From Anaerolineae bacterium (lineage in GTDB: Bacteria; Chloroflexota; Anaerolineae; Anaerolineales; Villigracilaceae), in assembly GCA_021324435.1 (NCBI GenBank), contig JAJPIZ010000009.1, positions 62,001 through 126,000 of the forward strand: a stretch of 64,000 nt of DNA. The letters run 5' to 3'. The translations under genes were made by a program, and so were the position numbers. Shown here in pieces: positions 34,152 through 42,231 of the stretch (position 1 is its first letter; each line of letters opens with the position of its first letter). The notes under the pieces were generated by a model that was not told the DNA's origin, did no database searches, and was given only the letters and a program-made list of their open reading frames with translations.

Positions 34152-35903
34152 ATGCGGACTTTTGAAACTCCTTATGTCGCAGACTGGTTCGCCATTTCGT
34201 TACGGTGGGCGGTCATGTTGGGCCTGGTCGTTTCGTTGGCGCTGGGTGGAACGTTGAGCTTTGCGTTTGTCTGGCCGCTGGCTGTGATGATTTTTTGGAA
34301 CATGGGGATGACGATTCTGGCCAGCCTCAACACACGCATTACGTTTCATCGTCAAGTTAATCTGATCGCGGATGTTATTCTCAGCGGATTGTTTTTCTGG
34401 GTGCAGGGCGGGTTGGCCGGCCCGGCCTCCTGGGCCGCATTATTGCCCATCCTCACCGGCGCGGTCTATTATGATTTTCTGGGCGCCATCTCTGTGGCGG
34501 GCGCGTTTTCCATTATTTCGTTTGTATGGGTGCAGGCGTATGAGCCGCGCAGGGCTTCCCTGTCTTTATTTTGGATCGCGGGAACGTTGATGTTGGGCGC
34601 GTTGTTTGGTTTCATTGGCACGCAGTTGATGTCGCGGATGCGACTGCGGCGGCAGATGTGGCTGGATGCCGAGGAAAAAAGAGCGCGCGTCCAAAGCGAG
34701 CGATTGCGCGCCATCTATGAATTGACCTCCACCCTGACCGCGACTCTCTCCTACAAGCGCGTCCTCGATTCTGCCCTTGACCTGGGCTATGCCGCGCTCA
34801 ACCCGGACCAAAACGACACTGCGAGCGACCCCCTCGTCAGCGCGGTCTTTCTCTTTCGCGGCGGTCAATTGCGCGTTGGGTCGGCGCGACGTTTCACCAG
34901 CGCAGACCTTCGTCTTAACTTCGATGGCAACGAAGGCATTTTGAAAAAAGTCTTTGACGAGGGCGAGCCAACTTTTTCCAGAGACATTGGCTACGACCCC
35001 GAACTCGGACGCGTGATCGCGCTTCGCAACTGCACCTCAGCGTATTGCTTCCCACTGCGAAGCGGCTTCAACGTTTACGGCGCGATGGTCTTTGCGCATC
35101 CTGATTCCGACTATTTCACCAACGATCGCCGCAACCTGCTTGACATCATTGGCCGTCAGGCGGTGGTTGCGATTCAGAATGCGCGTCTGTATCAGGACCT
35201 CGTGGAGGAAAAAGAGCGCATGGTCGAGGTCCATGAGGAAGCGCGCAAGAAACTGGCGCGCGATTTGCATGACGGCCCGACTCAATCGGTGGCCGCCATG
35301 GCAATGCGCATCAACATTGCCCGCCGTATGGTCGAGAAGGATACCAAGACTGCGCTGGATGAACTGACCAAGATCGAAGAACTTGCACACCGCACGACCA
35401 AGGAAATCCGCCATATGCTGTTCACGTTGCGGCCCCTCATCCTCGAGTCGCAGGGGTTGAATGCCGCGCTCAAGTCCATGGCCGATAAGATGCGCGAGAC
35501 CTATAATCAGAATGTGGTTGTCAGTGTGGATGAGAACATTACGTCACAGATGGAAATGGGCAAGCAGGGCGTCATTTTTTACATTATCGAGGAAGCCGTC
35601 AACAACGCGCGCAAACACGCCAACGCCGCCAATATCTGGGTGCGATTCAAAATGTTCCAGCAGGGCGCGGCTTTGCTGGAGATCGAAGATGACGGCGTGG
35701 GTTTCGATGTGGACGCGGTCAACCAGGCCTATGATAAACGCTCCAGTTCCAGTCTCGGCATGGTCAATCTGCGCGAACGCACCGAACTGGTGAATGGTCT
35801 TCTCAATGTTCAATCTACAATCGGCAAGGGGACGAAGGTCTCGGTGTACATTCCACTCACCGAGGAAGCCGCGGATCGTCTGCATCACGCCAAACTGCGC
35901 TAG
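34152..35903 (+). CDS. NarL-type membrane sensor histidine kinase with GAF domain
   Basis: A 583-residue kinase. Residues 1-160 hold about five to six membrane segments, followed by a short coiled linker, a GAF-like domain (about 190-345, 'YCFPLRSGFNVYGAMVFAH'), a HisKA_3 helix with the phosphoacceptor His373 in 'LARDLHDGPTQS', and an HATPase_c domain with 'IIEEAVNNARKHANA', 'EIEDDGVGFD' and 'SLGMVNLRERTELVNG'. It would phosphorylate a NarL/FixJ-type regulator, but none lies nearby. The signal is unknown. The next gene starts nine bases after its stop. Confidence 0.9.
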   Translation: MRTFETPYVADWFAISLRWAVMLGLVVSLALGGTLSFAFVWPLAVMIFWNMGMTILASLNTRITFHRQVNLIADVILSGLFFWVQGGLAGPASWAALLPILTGAVYYDFLGAISVAGAFSIISFVWVQAYEPRRASLSLFWIAGTLMLGALFGFIGTQLMSRMRLRRQMWLDAEEKRARVQSERLRAIYELTSTLTATLSYKRVLDSALDLGYAALNPDQNDTASDPLVSAVFLFRGGQLRVGSARRFTSADLRLNFDGNEGILKKVFDEGEPTFSRDIGYDPELGRVIALRNCTSAYCFPLRSGFNVYGAMVFAHPDSDYFTNDRRNLLDIIGRQAVVAIQNARLYQDLVEEKERMVEVHEEARKKLARDLHDGPTQSVAAMAMRINIARRMVEKDTKTALDELTKIEELAHRTTKEIRHMLFTLRPLILESQGLNAALKSMADKMRETYNQNVVVSVDENITSQMEMGKQGVIFYIIEEAVNNARKHANAANIWVRFKMFQQGAALLEIEDDGVGFDVDAVNQAYDKRSSSSLGMVNLRERTELVNGLLNVQSTIGKGTKVSVYIPLTEEAADRLHHAKLR

Positions 35904-35912
35904 AATTTAATC
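35901..35912 (+). promoter_or_regulatory. Possible leaderless promoter of the hydrolase gene
   Basis: TAGAAT (35901-35906), which includes the kinase stop codon, ends six bases before the ATG at 35913. The gap is too short for a Shine-Dalgarno and none is seen. Co-transcription with the kinase is the alternative. Confidence 0.4.
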
Positions 35913-36689
35913 ATGCCCACTGCCGCTGGTTTGTATTATTTTGCCCATGAGGCGGAAAATTTTTCGCGTCCGGCTGTGATTCTGATCCACGGCGCGGCGG
36001 GGAATCATTTATATTGGCCGCCGCAAGTTCGCCGCTTGCATGATCAACGCATCTTCGCGGTGGACCTTCCGGGGCATGGCAAATCAGAGGGAGTCGGTCA
36101 TCACACGATTGACGATTACACGGATGAGATCATCGAATTCATGAAGGCCTTGAAATTAAACTCCGCCATTCTTGTGGGCCACTCAATGGGGAGCGCGGTC
36201 GCGCTCACAGCCGCGATCAAATTTCCGAAACGGGTGACCGGCCTCGGTCTCGTGGGAGGCGGGGCGCGGTTGCGCGTCGCGCCGGCGTTGTTGCAAGCCG
36301 CCTCAGAACCGTCCACATTTTTGGACGCGGTTCACATGGTCAATGAAAATTCGTACACAGCTCATTCCAGCGAACGTTTGAAGGAGTTGGGTGAGAAGCG
36401 AATGGCCGAGACGCGGCCAACGGTTCTTTACGGGGACTTTTTGGCGTGCGACGCGTTTAATATAACGGATCAACTCTCGAAGATTTCTGCGCCAACGCTG
36501 ATCGTGTGCGGCGCGGAAGACAGGATGACTCCGCTCAAGAATTCTGAATTTCTGCGCGACAACATCGCAGACTCAAAACTGGAGGTTGTGCCCAATGCCG
36601 GGCACATGGTGATGCTCGAACAACCGGAAAAGGTTGCAGCGATTCTGGCGGAGTTTTTCAACGGCATTCCATATCAGCCCGGAAGATAA
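35913..36689 (+). CDS. Alpha/beta hydrolase
   Basis: A 258-residue hydrolase. 'VILIHGAAGNHLYWPPQVRRL' gives the oxyanion-hole HG, the nucleophile elbow is 'LVGHSMGSAVAL' (Ser in GHSMG), the acid lies in 'IVCGAEDRMTPLKNSEFL', and the His in 'PNAGHMVMLEQPEKVAAIL'. All triad residues are present. The substrate cannot be inferred. It converges on rdgB with only 8 bases between stop codons. Confidence 0.9.
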   Translation: MPTAAGLYYFAHEAENFSRPAVILIHGAAGNHLYWPPQVRRLHDQRIFAVDLPGHGKSEGVGHHTIDDYTDEIIEFMKALKLNSAILVGHSMGSAVALTAAIKFPKRVTGLGLVGGGARLRVAPALLQAASEPSTFLDAVHMVNENSYTAHSSERLKELGEKRMAETRPTVLYGDFLACDAFNITDQLSKISAPTLIVCGAEDRMTPLKNSEFLRDNIADSKLEVVPNAGHMVMLEQPEKVAAILAEFFNGIPYQPGR

Positions 36690-36697
36690 TTTTCAAA

Positions 36698-37348
36698 CTA
36701 TCCAAACGATTTAAGAAGTCTCTCCAAAATTGGCTTCGCATTTGTGACCGCCCGGGCGCGATGGCTCAGGCGGTTCTTTTCATCCATGCCGAGTTCGGCC
36801 ATGGTGCGGCCCAACTCTGGAATCAAAAATATGGGGTCATATCCAAAGCCGCCCGTGCCCCGTTCTTCCGGGATAATCTCGCCGTCGCATTTTCCTTCAG
36901 CGCATTGAACATCCTGATTGGGCGCGGCAATTGCAATCGTGGCGCGGAAATGCGCGATCCACGGACGCGGCTTGCCCTTAAGGTTTTGTAAAAGATAAGC
37001 GCGGCGATCAGCGTCTGTAAGGCCCCCTCTTACTCCACCCACATTTTCAAAGAAAATGGGGGGAGACGGAGGAGGAGGGCTGTAACGCGCTGAATAAAGC
37101 CCCGGCGCGCCGTTCAAAGCATCCACCTCGAGACCCGAATCGTCGGCGAGGGAAACAAGTCCGCTGGTTTGAGCAAAAGCGACTGCTTTTTTTGTCGCGT
37201 TCTCGGCATAGGTTTTGCCATTCTCTTCAACTTTTAGATTCAAGTGAAGATCGGCAGGTGTGACCAGTTCCACTTGTAAATCATCGAGCAAGGCGCGGAT
37301 TTCTTCTATTTTTCCTTCGTTGTTTGTGGCAATCAGGAGTCTATTCAT
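36698..37348 (-). CDS. rdgB: dITP/XTP pyrophosphatase RdgB with repeat-encoded insertion
   Basis: A 216-residue HAM1/RdgB protein: 'LLIATNNEGKIEEIRALL' (substrate TNN), 'YAENATKKAVAFAQ', 'LADDSGLEVDALNGAPGLYSARYS', 'FGYDPIFLIPE', and 'KNRLSHRARA'. It hydrolyses deaminated purine nucleoside triphosphates to keep them out of DNA. Between 'YSARYS' and 'TDADRRAYLL' there is an insertion of about 18 residues (Pro-rich then Gly/Val-rich) that the family lacks; it is exactly the palindromic repeat B. The start at 37348 overlaps the queG stop. A longer frame reaching 37672 lies inside queG and was rejected. Confidence 0.9.
   Translation of the reverse strand: MNRLLIATNNEGKIEEIRALLDDLQVELVTPADLHLNLKVEENGKTYAENATKKAVAFAQTSGLVSLADDSGLEVDALNGAPGLYSARYSPPPPSPPIFFENVGGVRGGLTDADRRAYLLQNLKGKPRPWIAHFRATIAIAAPNQDVQCAEGKCDGEIIPEERGTGGFGYDPIFLIPELGRTMAELGMDEKNRLSHRARAVTNAKPILERLLKSFG
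37022..37080. repeat. GC-rich coding palindrome, copy B (in rdgB)
   Basis: Same arms and centre as copy A (32041-32096), read by rdgB from the opposite strand. The frame gives 'PPPPSPPIFFENVGG', which shares 'SPPIF' with copy A. Confidence 0.85.
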
Positions 37349-38427
37349 TGAGAACTTTTTTCGCGTTCTTCGATTTGCTTGATGGCCCACGCGGCGTGTT
37401 TGCGGATCATCGGCTCTGGATCTTGAAGCGCCTCTTTCAGAGCAGGAATATCTTTTGATGAACCTTTGTTCCCCAGCGCGACTGCCACGTTTCTCAAATA
37501 GTCGCGTCGTTTGGCGCGTTTGACCGGGCTGTTCTTGAATTTGCGATTGAAATCTTCGGACATGAGTTTGAGTTCCTGAATCAAATTTGGCTGTTGAAGA
37601 TTTTCGCGGGGGCTGAAAGCCGGGTCGCCATCCGGCGCGGCGAAACGGTTCCATGGGCAGACCATTTGACAAATATCACAACCAAAGACCCAGTCATCCA
37701 TCAAAGGACGAAGTTGCGGCGGAATATCATCCTTCAATTCGATCGTGAGATACGAGATGCAACGACCCGCGTCAATCGTCCGATTCCCGAGGATGCAGTC
37801 AGTCGGGCAGGCCTCGATACAGCGTGTGCAGGTCCCGCACTGATCGGTGGCGAACGATGGATCGGGCTCAAGTTCGAGATCGAGGAAGATTTCTGCAAGT
37901 AGAAAATAGGAACCGAGGCGTGGGTTGATCAGGCAGGTGTTTTTGCCGATCCAACCCAGCCCGGCGCGTTGGGCCAGATCCCGTTCGAGGATTGGACCTG
38001 TGTCTGTGTACCAGCGATTCGCAACTGGATGCCCGGCTTGGTCCTCGATGAATTTGACGAGGGTCTGCAATCGTTTTGGTAAAACGAGATGATAGTCATC
38101 GCCCCAGGCATACGCGGCGACGCGTCCGTTGCCCCCATCTTTCTCTCCCCCCATTTGCGCAGAAAATGAGGGGAGACGGAGGGGGGTCTTGTAAGGAATC
38201 GCCAGCACGAGGATGGATTTGCAGTTGGGCAGGACGAGTCGCGGGTCTGCACGGCGAAGGCGGGCGCGGTCATCCGTCAAATAATCCATGGAAGCATGCC
38301 GCCCCTGCGCGAGCCAGTCTTCAAAGACCGACAGGTGCGGGGGCGGGTCTGGAGTGGTGATGCCGGCCAGGATGAATCCCAACCGGCGTGCTTCGTTCTG
38401 AATTGCTTGTTTTAGATTGTCGCTCAC
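37345..38427 (-). CDS. queG: Epoxyqueuosine reductase QueG with repeat-encoded insertion
   Basis: A 360-residue cobalamin- and Fe-S-dependent enzyme for the last step of queuosine synthesis in tRNA. It has 'GRHASMDYLTDDRARLRRADPRL' in the N-terminal domain, 'ERDLAQRAGLGWIGKNTCLINPRLGSYFLLAEIF', the clusters 'CGTCTRCIEACPTDCI' and 'CDICQMVCPWN', and a C-terminal HEAT-like repeat. Residues 81-100 ('TPLRLPSFSAQMGGEKDGGN') lie between 'AIPYK' and 'GRVAAYAWGDDYH', where the family is short; they are encoded by palindromic repeat C. It is translationally coupled to rdgB. Confidence 0.92.
   Translation of the reverse strand: MSDNLKQAIQNEARRLGFILAGITTPDPPPHLSVFEDWLAQGRHASMDYLTDDRARLRRADPRLVLPNCKSILVLAIPYKTPLRLPSFSAQMGGEKDGGNGRVAAYAWGDDYHLVLPKRLQTLVKFIEDQAGHPVANRWYTDTGPILERDLAQRAGLGWIGKNTCLINPRLGSYFLLAEIFLDLELEPDPSFATDQCGTCTRCIEACPTDCILGNRTIDAGRCISYLTIELKDDIPPQLRPLMDDWVFGCDICQMVCPWNRFAAPDGDPAFSPRENLQQPNLIQELKLMSEDFNRKFKNSPVKRAKRRDYLRNVAVALGNKGSSKDIPALKEALQDPEPMIRKHAAWAIKQIEEREKSSQ
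38130..38187. repeat. GC-rich coding palindrome, copy C (in queG)
   Basis: Same element as copies A and B. Here queG reads it in a different frame ('TPLRLPSFSAQMGGEKDGG'), again without a stop codon. Confidence 0.85.
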
Positions 38428-38433
38428 CTTGAA

Positions 38434-39075
38434 TCAGAGTTTGACAACAATCTTCACGTAGAGGGGTTTGGCTCCTTTGCCGAAGAAGTTTCGCCCAGCA
38501 GGGTTTTGCAATGTCCAGGCGCTCACGTATTCGCCGATCTTCGTCGGCGCGGTGAACTGAACAGAGATTTCCACTTCCTGGCCTGGACCAATCACACCAT
38601 TGATCGGTTGCGGTACCCCAGACATTGTGGTGGCATAACCGGCATATACAACTTTATAACCTGCTCCCCATGTGCATGTTCCGGCGTTCTTGATCTTCCA
38701 CGTTTTCACGAATTGTTGACCGGGCGTCATTTGAGTGCCATCTGGAATATTTACATCCACTGTCGCGTCATCCCACGAGTATAGATCACACAGTGAGACT
38801 TGCGTTGCTCCTGGTGTTCCACCTGCCAAGGTAGGCACTACAACCACGGTTTCCAAGGTGGGTGTATCCAAAGCCGGAGAGGTGGGGGTCTCGGAGGGTG
38901 GCGGCAGCGGCGTGGCGGTCCAGGATGCGGCAGTCAGCGTGAAATTGGCGATGACCGTTTGCGCCGCGCTGGTTTGAATCAGCGCCACATCCGGCGTGGG
39001 AACGGATGGAGAGGCCGGCGCACAGGCAGTCAACAGGAGCACTCCAACCAGCGTGATGATCAGTTTTGTTTTCAT
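38434..39075 (-). CDS. FW-domain (NBR1-like) secreted lipoprotein 1
   Basis: A 213-residue lipoprotein. The signal ends at a LTAC lipobox ('GVLLLTACAPA'). A Pro/Thr/Ser-rich linker follows, then a single four-tryptophan (FW, NBR1 Ig-like) domain: 'PDGTQMTPGQQFVKTWKIKNAGTCTWGAGYKVVY', 'GVIGPGQEVEISVQFTAP' and 'GEYVSAWTLQNPAG'. In NBR1 this fold binds protein ligands; in bacteria its role is unknown. The ATG at 39075 has a GGGAGA. The 24-base gap to the gene at 39100 suggests co-transcription. Confidence 0.82.
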   Translation of the reverse strand: MKTKLIITLVGVLLLTACAPASPSVPTPDVALIQTSAAQTVIANFTLTAASWTATPLPPPSETPTSPALDTPTLETVVVVPTLAGGTPGATQVSLCDLYSWDDATVDVNIPDGTQMTPGQQFVKTWKIKNAGTCTWGAGYKVVYAGYATTMSGVPQPINGVIGPGQEVEISVQFTAPTKIGEYVSAWTLQNPAGRNFFGKGAKPLYVKIVVKL

Positions 39076-39099
39076 AGATTCTCCCGATTTCAACCAAAC

Positions 39100-39780
39100 T
39101 TATTTCACGACGATGTCAACGGAGACCAGCGACCCGAACCATTGGCCGGCATCGTTCTTCATCTGCCAATAACCTATATATTCTCCTTCTTTCATCGGAG
39201 CGGTCATTGCAATAATGAAGGCAATCCCCTTTCCAGGTTTGACAAAATCCTTTTCATAAATGAAGCGAAAGTTGTCGCCCTGGAGCCTGTCCCCTGATTT
39301 GAAGGCAAAAATATAGCCGTTACCCCATTCGCAAGTGCCACTATTTGTAAAGTTCCAGGATTTATTGAAGGCCTGACCAGGCTTCATCTCTGTTTTATCT
39401 GGTATGGTTTCGCCGGTAAAAGTTGCATCGTTGCATCCCACGGGGAAACTTCCGGATCCTGTACCCGCGGGTGCCTGCGAGGGAATTGGTGTGAGTACGC
39501 CTGGCGTATTGAGTGTGAACGGAGTAACTCCAGAAACAGGAAAAGTCGGTGCGAGAGTGAATGTAGGCAGAGCAGTGGGGCTGGGCAGAGGAGTCGGTGG
39601 AAGAGCCTGAGCTGTCTGCGTTTGTTGCCCATTGAATTGTGCTATTGTCGTTTCGGCTGCGGCGGTGTAAATGACATTTACATCTTGAGTAGGTTCAGGC
39701 GCTTTGCCAATATTGCAAGATGTCAAGCCGATGGCAATTACCAACGCGGCCATGGGCCAGACGATTTTTTTCAACTGCAT
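39100..39780 (-). CDS. FW-domain secreted lipoprotein 2
   Basis: A 226-residue lipoprotein with lipobox 'IGLTSC', a long Pro/Thr-rich linker ('LPPTPLPSPTALPTFTLAP'), and one FW domain: 'KPGQAFNKSWNFTNSGTCEWGNGYIFAFKSGD', 'KPGKGIAFIIAMTAPMKEGEYIGYWQMKNDAGQWFGSLVSVDIVV' in parts. It ends with the domain. A GGAGGT precedes the ATG at 39780; ten extra upstream codons were rejected. It has its own TATAAT at 39834-39839. Confidence 0.82.
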   Translation of the reverse strand: MQLKKIVWPMAALVIAIGLTSCNIGKAPEPTQDVNVIYTAAAETTIAQFNGQQTQTAQALPPTPLPSPTALPTFTLAPTFPVSGVTPFTLNTPGVLTPIPSQAPAGTGSGSFPVGCNDATFTGETIPDKTEMKPGQAFNKSWNFTNSGTCEWGNGYIFAFKSGDRLQGDNFRFIYEKDFVKPGKGIAFIIAMTAPMKEGEYIGYWQMKNDAGQWFGSLVSVDIVVK

Positions 39781-39833
39781 TTGGACCTCCAAAAGGTACT
39801 TCTGTAACAAAGAGATGTTGTTTTCTCCAATCC

Positions 39834-39839
39834 ATTATA
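39834..39839 (-). promoter_or_regulatory. -10 box of FW lipoprotein 2
   Basis: A perfect TATAAT on the minus strand, 53 bases ahead of the start codon and just after the stop of the upstream gene. It indicates that members of the FW array are transcribed at least partly on their own. Confidence 0.5.
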
Positions 39840-39851
39840 ACGCAGGTTATT

Positions 39852-41075
39852 TTAAGGCGTTTGCGGGGTAGTCGGAGTGTCCGTGGGAGTAAACGTCGGG
39901 GTGAAGGTGGCCGTTGGAGAAGGTGTAAAGGTAGAAGTCGAGGTGGGAGGCGGTGTTCCCTGCCGGATGATGCGGGGAGCCACCCACAAGGCGTTGTCCT
40001 GTTTCGATTGCCCGTTGGCTGTAACGGTCAGGATGAACTTTACGTTTTCTCCAGCCAGGTTGCTTAGGTCAATATCCACCGGGTAATACTTGCCTTCATA
40101 GACTTCGTTCCACTGACCAAGAGTCCTGATGTCTCCGCCGTCAATCTGATAATCAAGGCGGAAGATCACATTGCAGGAATAGGATTGATATTGGCAATTG
40201 ACCAGCGCCTGGAAGTGATCGCCGGTTTTCACTTTCAACGCAGGATATTTACCGCGAATCACGCCATTATTCGCGTCGCGCGGGACCGTGAGCAGGCCAG
40301 CCTGATCCTCGGTTTTTCCACTCTCCATGGCCGGCTTGTTGAGTTTGATCACATAACCTGCGCTGTCTCCGCTGGTACCGGGGCAGGGCAGGTCGGTGTT
40401 TTTATTATCCCAGTTGGCATCACAATAGTTGGCGGCAAAGTCGTATGCGGTGTAGACTGGGCCAGCTACATTGATGTCTACCCAAAACGCGCCCTGGGCC
40501 TGGTTGCCGATGCCGAACAATACACCAGACGCATTTCGTAATTTCCAAAAGCCCTGATAATGTCCATCGTTGTTGGGCGCGGTCATGGGTACAGATAAGT
40601 CAATATATTGACCAGGGTTGACGGTCCCGGGCAATGCTACATTGCCCGGTGCGTTTAACTGATCTCCACTGACAAAGACCAAAGCATAGGAAGAAGTCCA
40701 CGAACACGATCCCACATTTTGGATGCGCCAGGTCTTTGTAAATGTAGCGCCGCGCCCCATGACAGTCCCATCGGTAATAGTCACATCTTTGACAAACGCG
40801 GCTGCGTCACACAAGATGACCGGAACAGGCGTGCGTGTGGCTGCAAGTGTTCCAATCGGATATGTTGGAAAGGGATTGGTCGCACTTGCAAGCGGAGGCG
40901 GTGTACCCGCGGCCTGCGATGACGAAGCCTGTACGGTCAGCGCGGCGGCGGTGTATAGTTCATTGAGGGTCGCCGCGGCGGGTGGAGTGTTGTTTCCTGC
41001 AAAGGGAGCATTGCACGCCAAAGCGGCCATGAGCAGGATAGCTGGCACAATAAGCAGTCTCGACTTCAATTTCAT
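39852..41075 (-). CDS. FW-domain secreted lipoprotein 3 with extra C-terminal domain
   Basis: A 407-residue lipoprotein, the largest of the array. It has lipobox 'LLMAALAC', a linker, an FW domain ('TDGTVMGRGATFTKTWRIQNVGSCSW', 'NPGQYIDLSVPMTAPNNDGHYQGFWKLRN'), then a beta-rich domain of about 180 residues with four cysteines ('FAANYCDANW', 'DLPCPGTSGD', 'NCQYQSYSCNVIF') and the lectin-like ending 'DIDLSNLAGENVKFILTV'. A Thr/Pro tail of about 30 residues follows. The C-terminal domain may bind carbohydrate. A GAGGATG precedes the ATG. Confidence 0.8.
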   Translation of the reverse strand: MKLKSRLLIVPAILLMAALACNAPFAGNNTPPAAATLNELYTAAALTVQASSSQAAGTPPPLASATNPFPTYPIGTLAATRTPVPVILCDAAAFVKDVTITDGTVMGRGATFTKTWRIQNVGSCSWTSSYALVFVSGDQLNAPGNVALPGTVNPGQYIDLSVPMTAPNNDGHYQGFWKLRNASGVLFGIGNQAQGAFWVDINVAGPVYTAYDFAANYCDANWDNKNTDLPCPGTSGDSAGYVIKLNKPAMESGKTEDQAGLLTVPRDANNGVIRGKYPALKVKTGDHFQALVNCQYQSYSCNVIFRLDYQIDGGDIRTLGQWNEVYEGKYYPVDIDLSNLAGENVKFILTVTANGQSKQDNALWVAPRIIRQGTPPPTSTSTFTPSPTATFTPTFTPTDTPTTPQTP

Positions 41076-41148
41076 ATCATCCTCCTGGGAATTAATCTTA
41101 TCCCAATTTGGCAGGACGTTCCACCTGCTGGAAAAGTTCCCAAATCAA

Positions 41149-41174
41149 AAGAGCCTGTGAATTCACAGGCTCTT
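41149..41174 (-). terminator. Rho-independent terminator after FW lipoprotein 4
   Basis: A perfect 26-base palindrome with EcoRI-like centre GAATTC and arms ending AAGAGCC/GGCTCTT. On the minus strand it is followed by TTTTGATTT. It separates lipoproteins 4 and 3. Confidence 0.85.
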
Positions 41175-41191
41175 CCATAGATTTGTATTTT

Positions 41192-42124
41192 TTACCAGCA
41201 ACTGGTAAGCAAAGTGACTTGGCTAAATTCCTTGTAGGTGGGAGAGGTGACCACTATCTGCATCCAGCGGGGATTTCTGGATGCGGCGGAGCCCCAATGC
41301 CATTCGCGCGTAACGGATTTGGTTCCCGCCTCGGTGAAGGTAATTTTGTTATTTGCCTTGTCATTCCCATCACTTTGTACCCAGGTATAGATCACCGTGA
41401 CTGGGCCATTTACGCTGATATAGGCCGTGACAGTGTCAAATTGATTGGCGGTAGTGCAGTAGTAACTCACATCATAGGTCACCGCTGTGACATTATAGAC
41501 GGTGGCTGTTTTATTGTTGGCAGGCGTCCCGCTCCCAACAACAATTTGAACCCAGAAACTTGCAAATGGAGTGCCCCACGGAGATACTAGTTGCCAATTT
41601 CCCTGGTAGGTTCCATTGATTGTCGGAGCATAGAAGACAACAGGCACATCCACGGTTTCGCCCGGTTGAGTCGGCTGTGGGAAAGGATAAGAGTAGGCCC
41701 CGCCCATTAAGTCTCCGCTGGAAAAGACAATTTTCCATGTGGCATCCCAGGCGCATGTGCCGGTGTTGGTCACGCGCCAAGTCTTTGTGAAGGAGGCGCC
41801 CGAGTTGATGATCGTTCCGTCCGGAATGTTGGCGTCGGTGATGCTGGCGCTGGCGGTGCAGAATTTATTGGCTGATCCGGTGGGGGGCGCGGTGGGAGGC
41901 GCTTTGGTCGCGCCCGGCGTGGCCGAGGCGAGAAGCGGCGGAAGGTCTGTGGCGGAAGATAGTGTTGGCGTAAATTGGGCTTCCTGTGTATTCTGTGCTT
42001 GCACAGTCTCGGCCACAGATGTGGCGATAATAGATTGGTTTGACGCGGAAGACCCGCAAGCGCCTAGTGTCAGTGCGAAGATGGTCAATAAAGCGGTAAG
42101 AATGTGAATCTGTTTTTGGTGCAT
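41192..42124 (-). CDS. FW-domain secreted lipoprotein 4 with 'WVxSDG' C-terminal domain
   Basis: A 310-residue lipoprotein with lipobox 'ALTLGACGSS'. The FW domain reads 'PDGTIINSGASFTKTWRVTNTGTCAWDATWKIVF', 'QPGETVDVPVVFYAPTINGTYQGNWQLVSPWG'. A beta-rich domain of about 100 residues follows with 'VIYTWVQSDG' and 'TREWHWGSAASRNPRWMQIVVTSP'. The same kind of domain closes lipoprotein 5, so the two share full architecture. The ATG at 42124 has an AAAGGA; a start 60 bases upstream was rejected. Confidence 0.8.
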   Translation of the reverse strand: MHQKQIHILTALLTIFALTLGACGSSASNQSIIATSVAETVQAQNTQEAQFTPTLSSATDLPPLLASATPGATKAPPTAPPTGSANKFCTASASITDANIPDGTIINSGASFTKTWRVTNTGTCAWDATWKIVFSSGDLMGGAYSYPFPQPTQPGETVDVPVVFYAPTINGTYQGNWQLVSPWGTPFASFWVQIVVGSGTPANNKTATVYNVTAVTYDVSYYCTTANQFDTVTAYISVNGPVTVIYTWVQSDGNDKANNKITFTEAGTKSVTREWHWGSAASRNPRWMQIVVTSPTYKEFSQVTLLTSCW

Positions 42125-42149
42125 TTTGGTTCCTTTCAAAACTCGAAGT

Positions 42150-42155
42150 ATTATA
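42150..42155 (-). promoter_or_regulatory. -10 box of FW lipoprotein 4
   Basis: Perfect TATAAT on the minus strand, 25 bases ahead of the start codon, immediately downstream of the terminator of lipoprotein 5. Confidence 0.5.
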
Positions 42156-42170
42156 CCCGGTTTGAAAAGA

Positions 42171-42198
42171 GAGCACCCGGCCATGAAGCCGGGCGCTC
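42171..42198 (-). terminator. Rho-independent terminator after FW lipoprotein 5
   Basis: Arms GAGC-CCCGGC and GCCGGG-GCTC with a six-base loop, followed on the minus strand by TCTTTTC. Confidence 0.8.
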
Positions 42199-42231
42199 AA
42201 GTCACGATCTATCGAGATGATATAGCTGTAT

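Noticed and set aside
37349-37672. N-terminal extension of RdgB
   Set aside because: It lies inside queG in another frame, and the conserved RdgB start 'MNRLLIATNN' is at 37348.
41149-41174. Operator site for the FW array
   Set aside because: The perfect palindrome is followed by a T-run on the transcribed strand, so a terminator explains it better.
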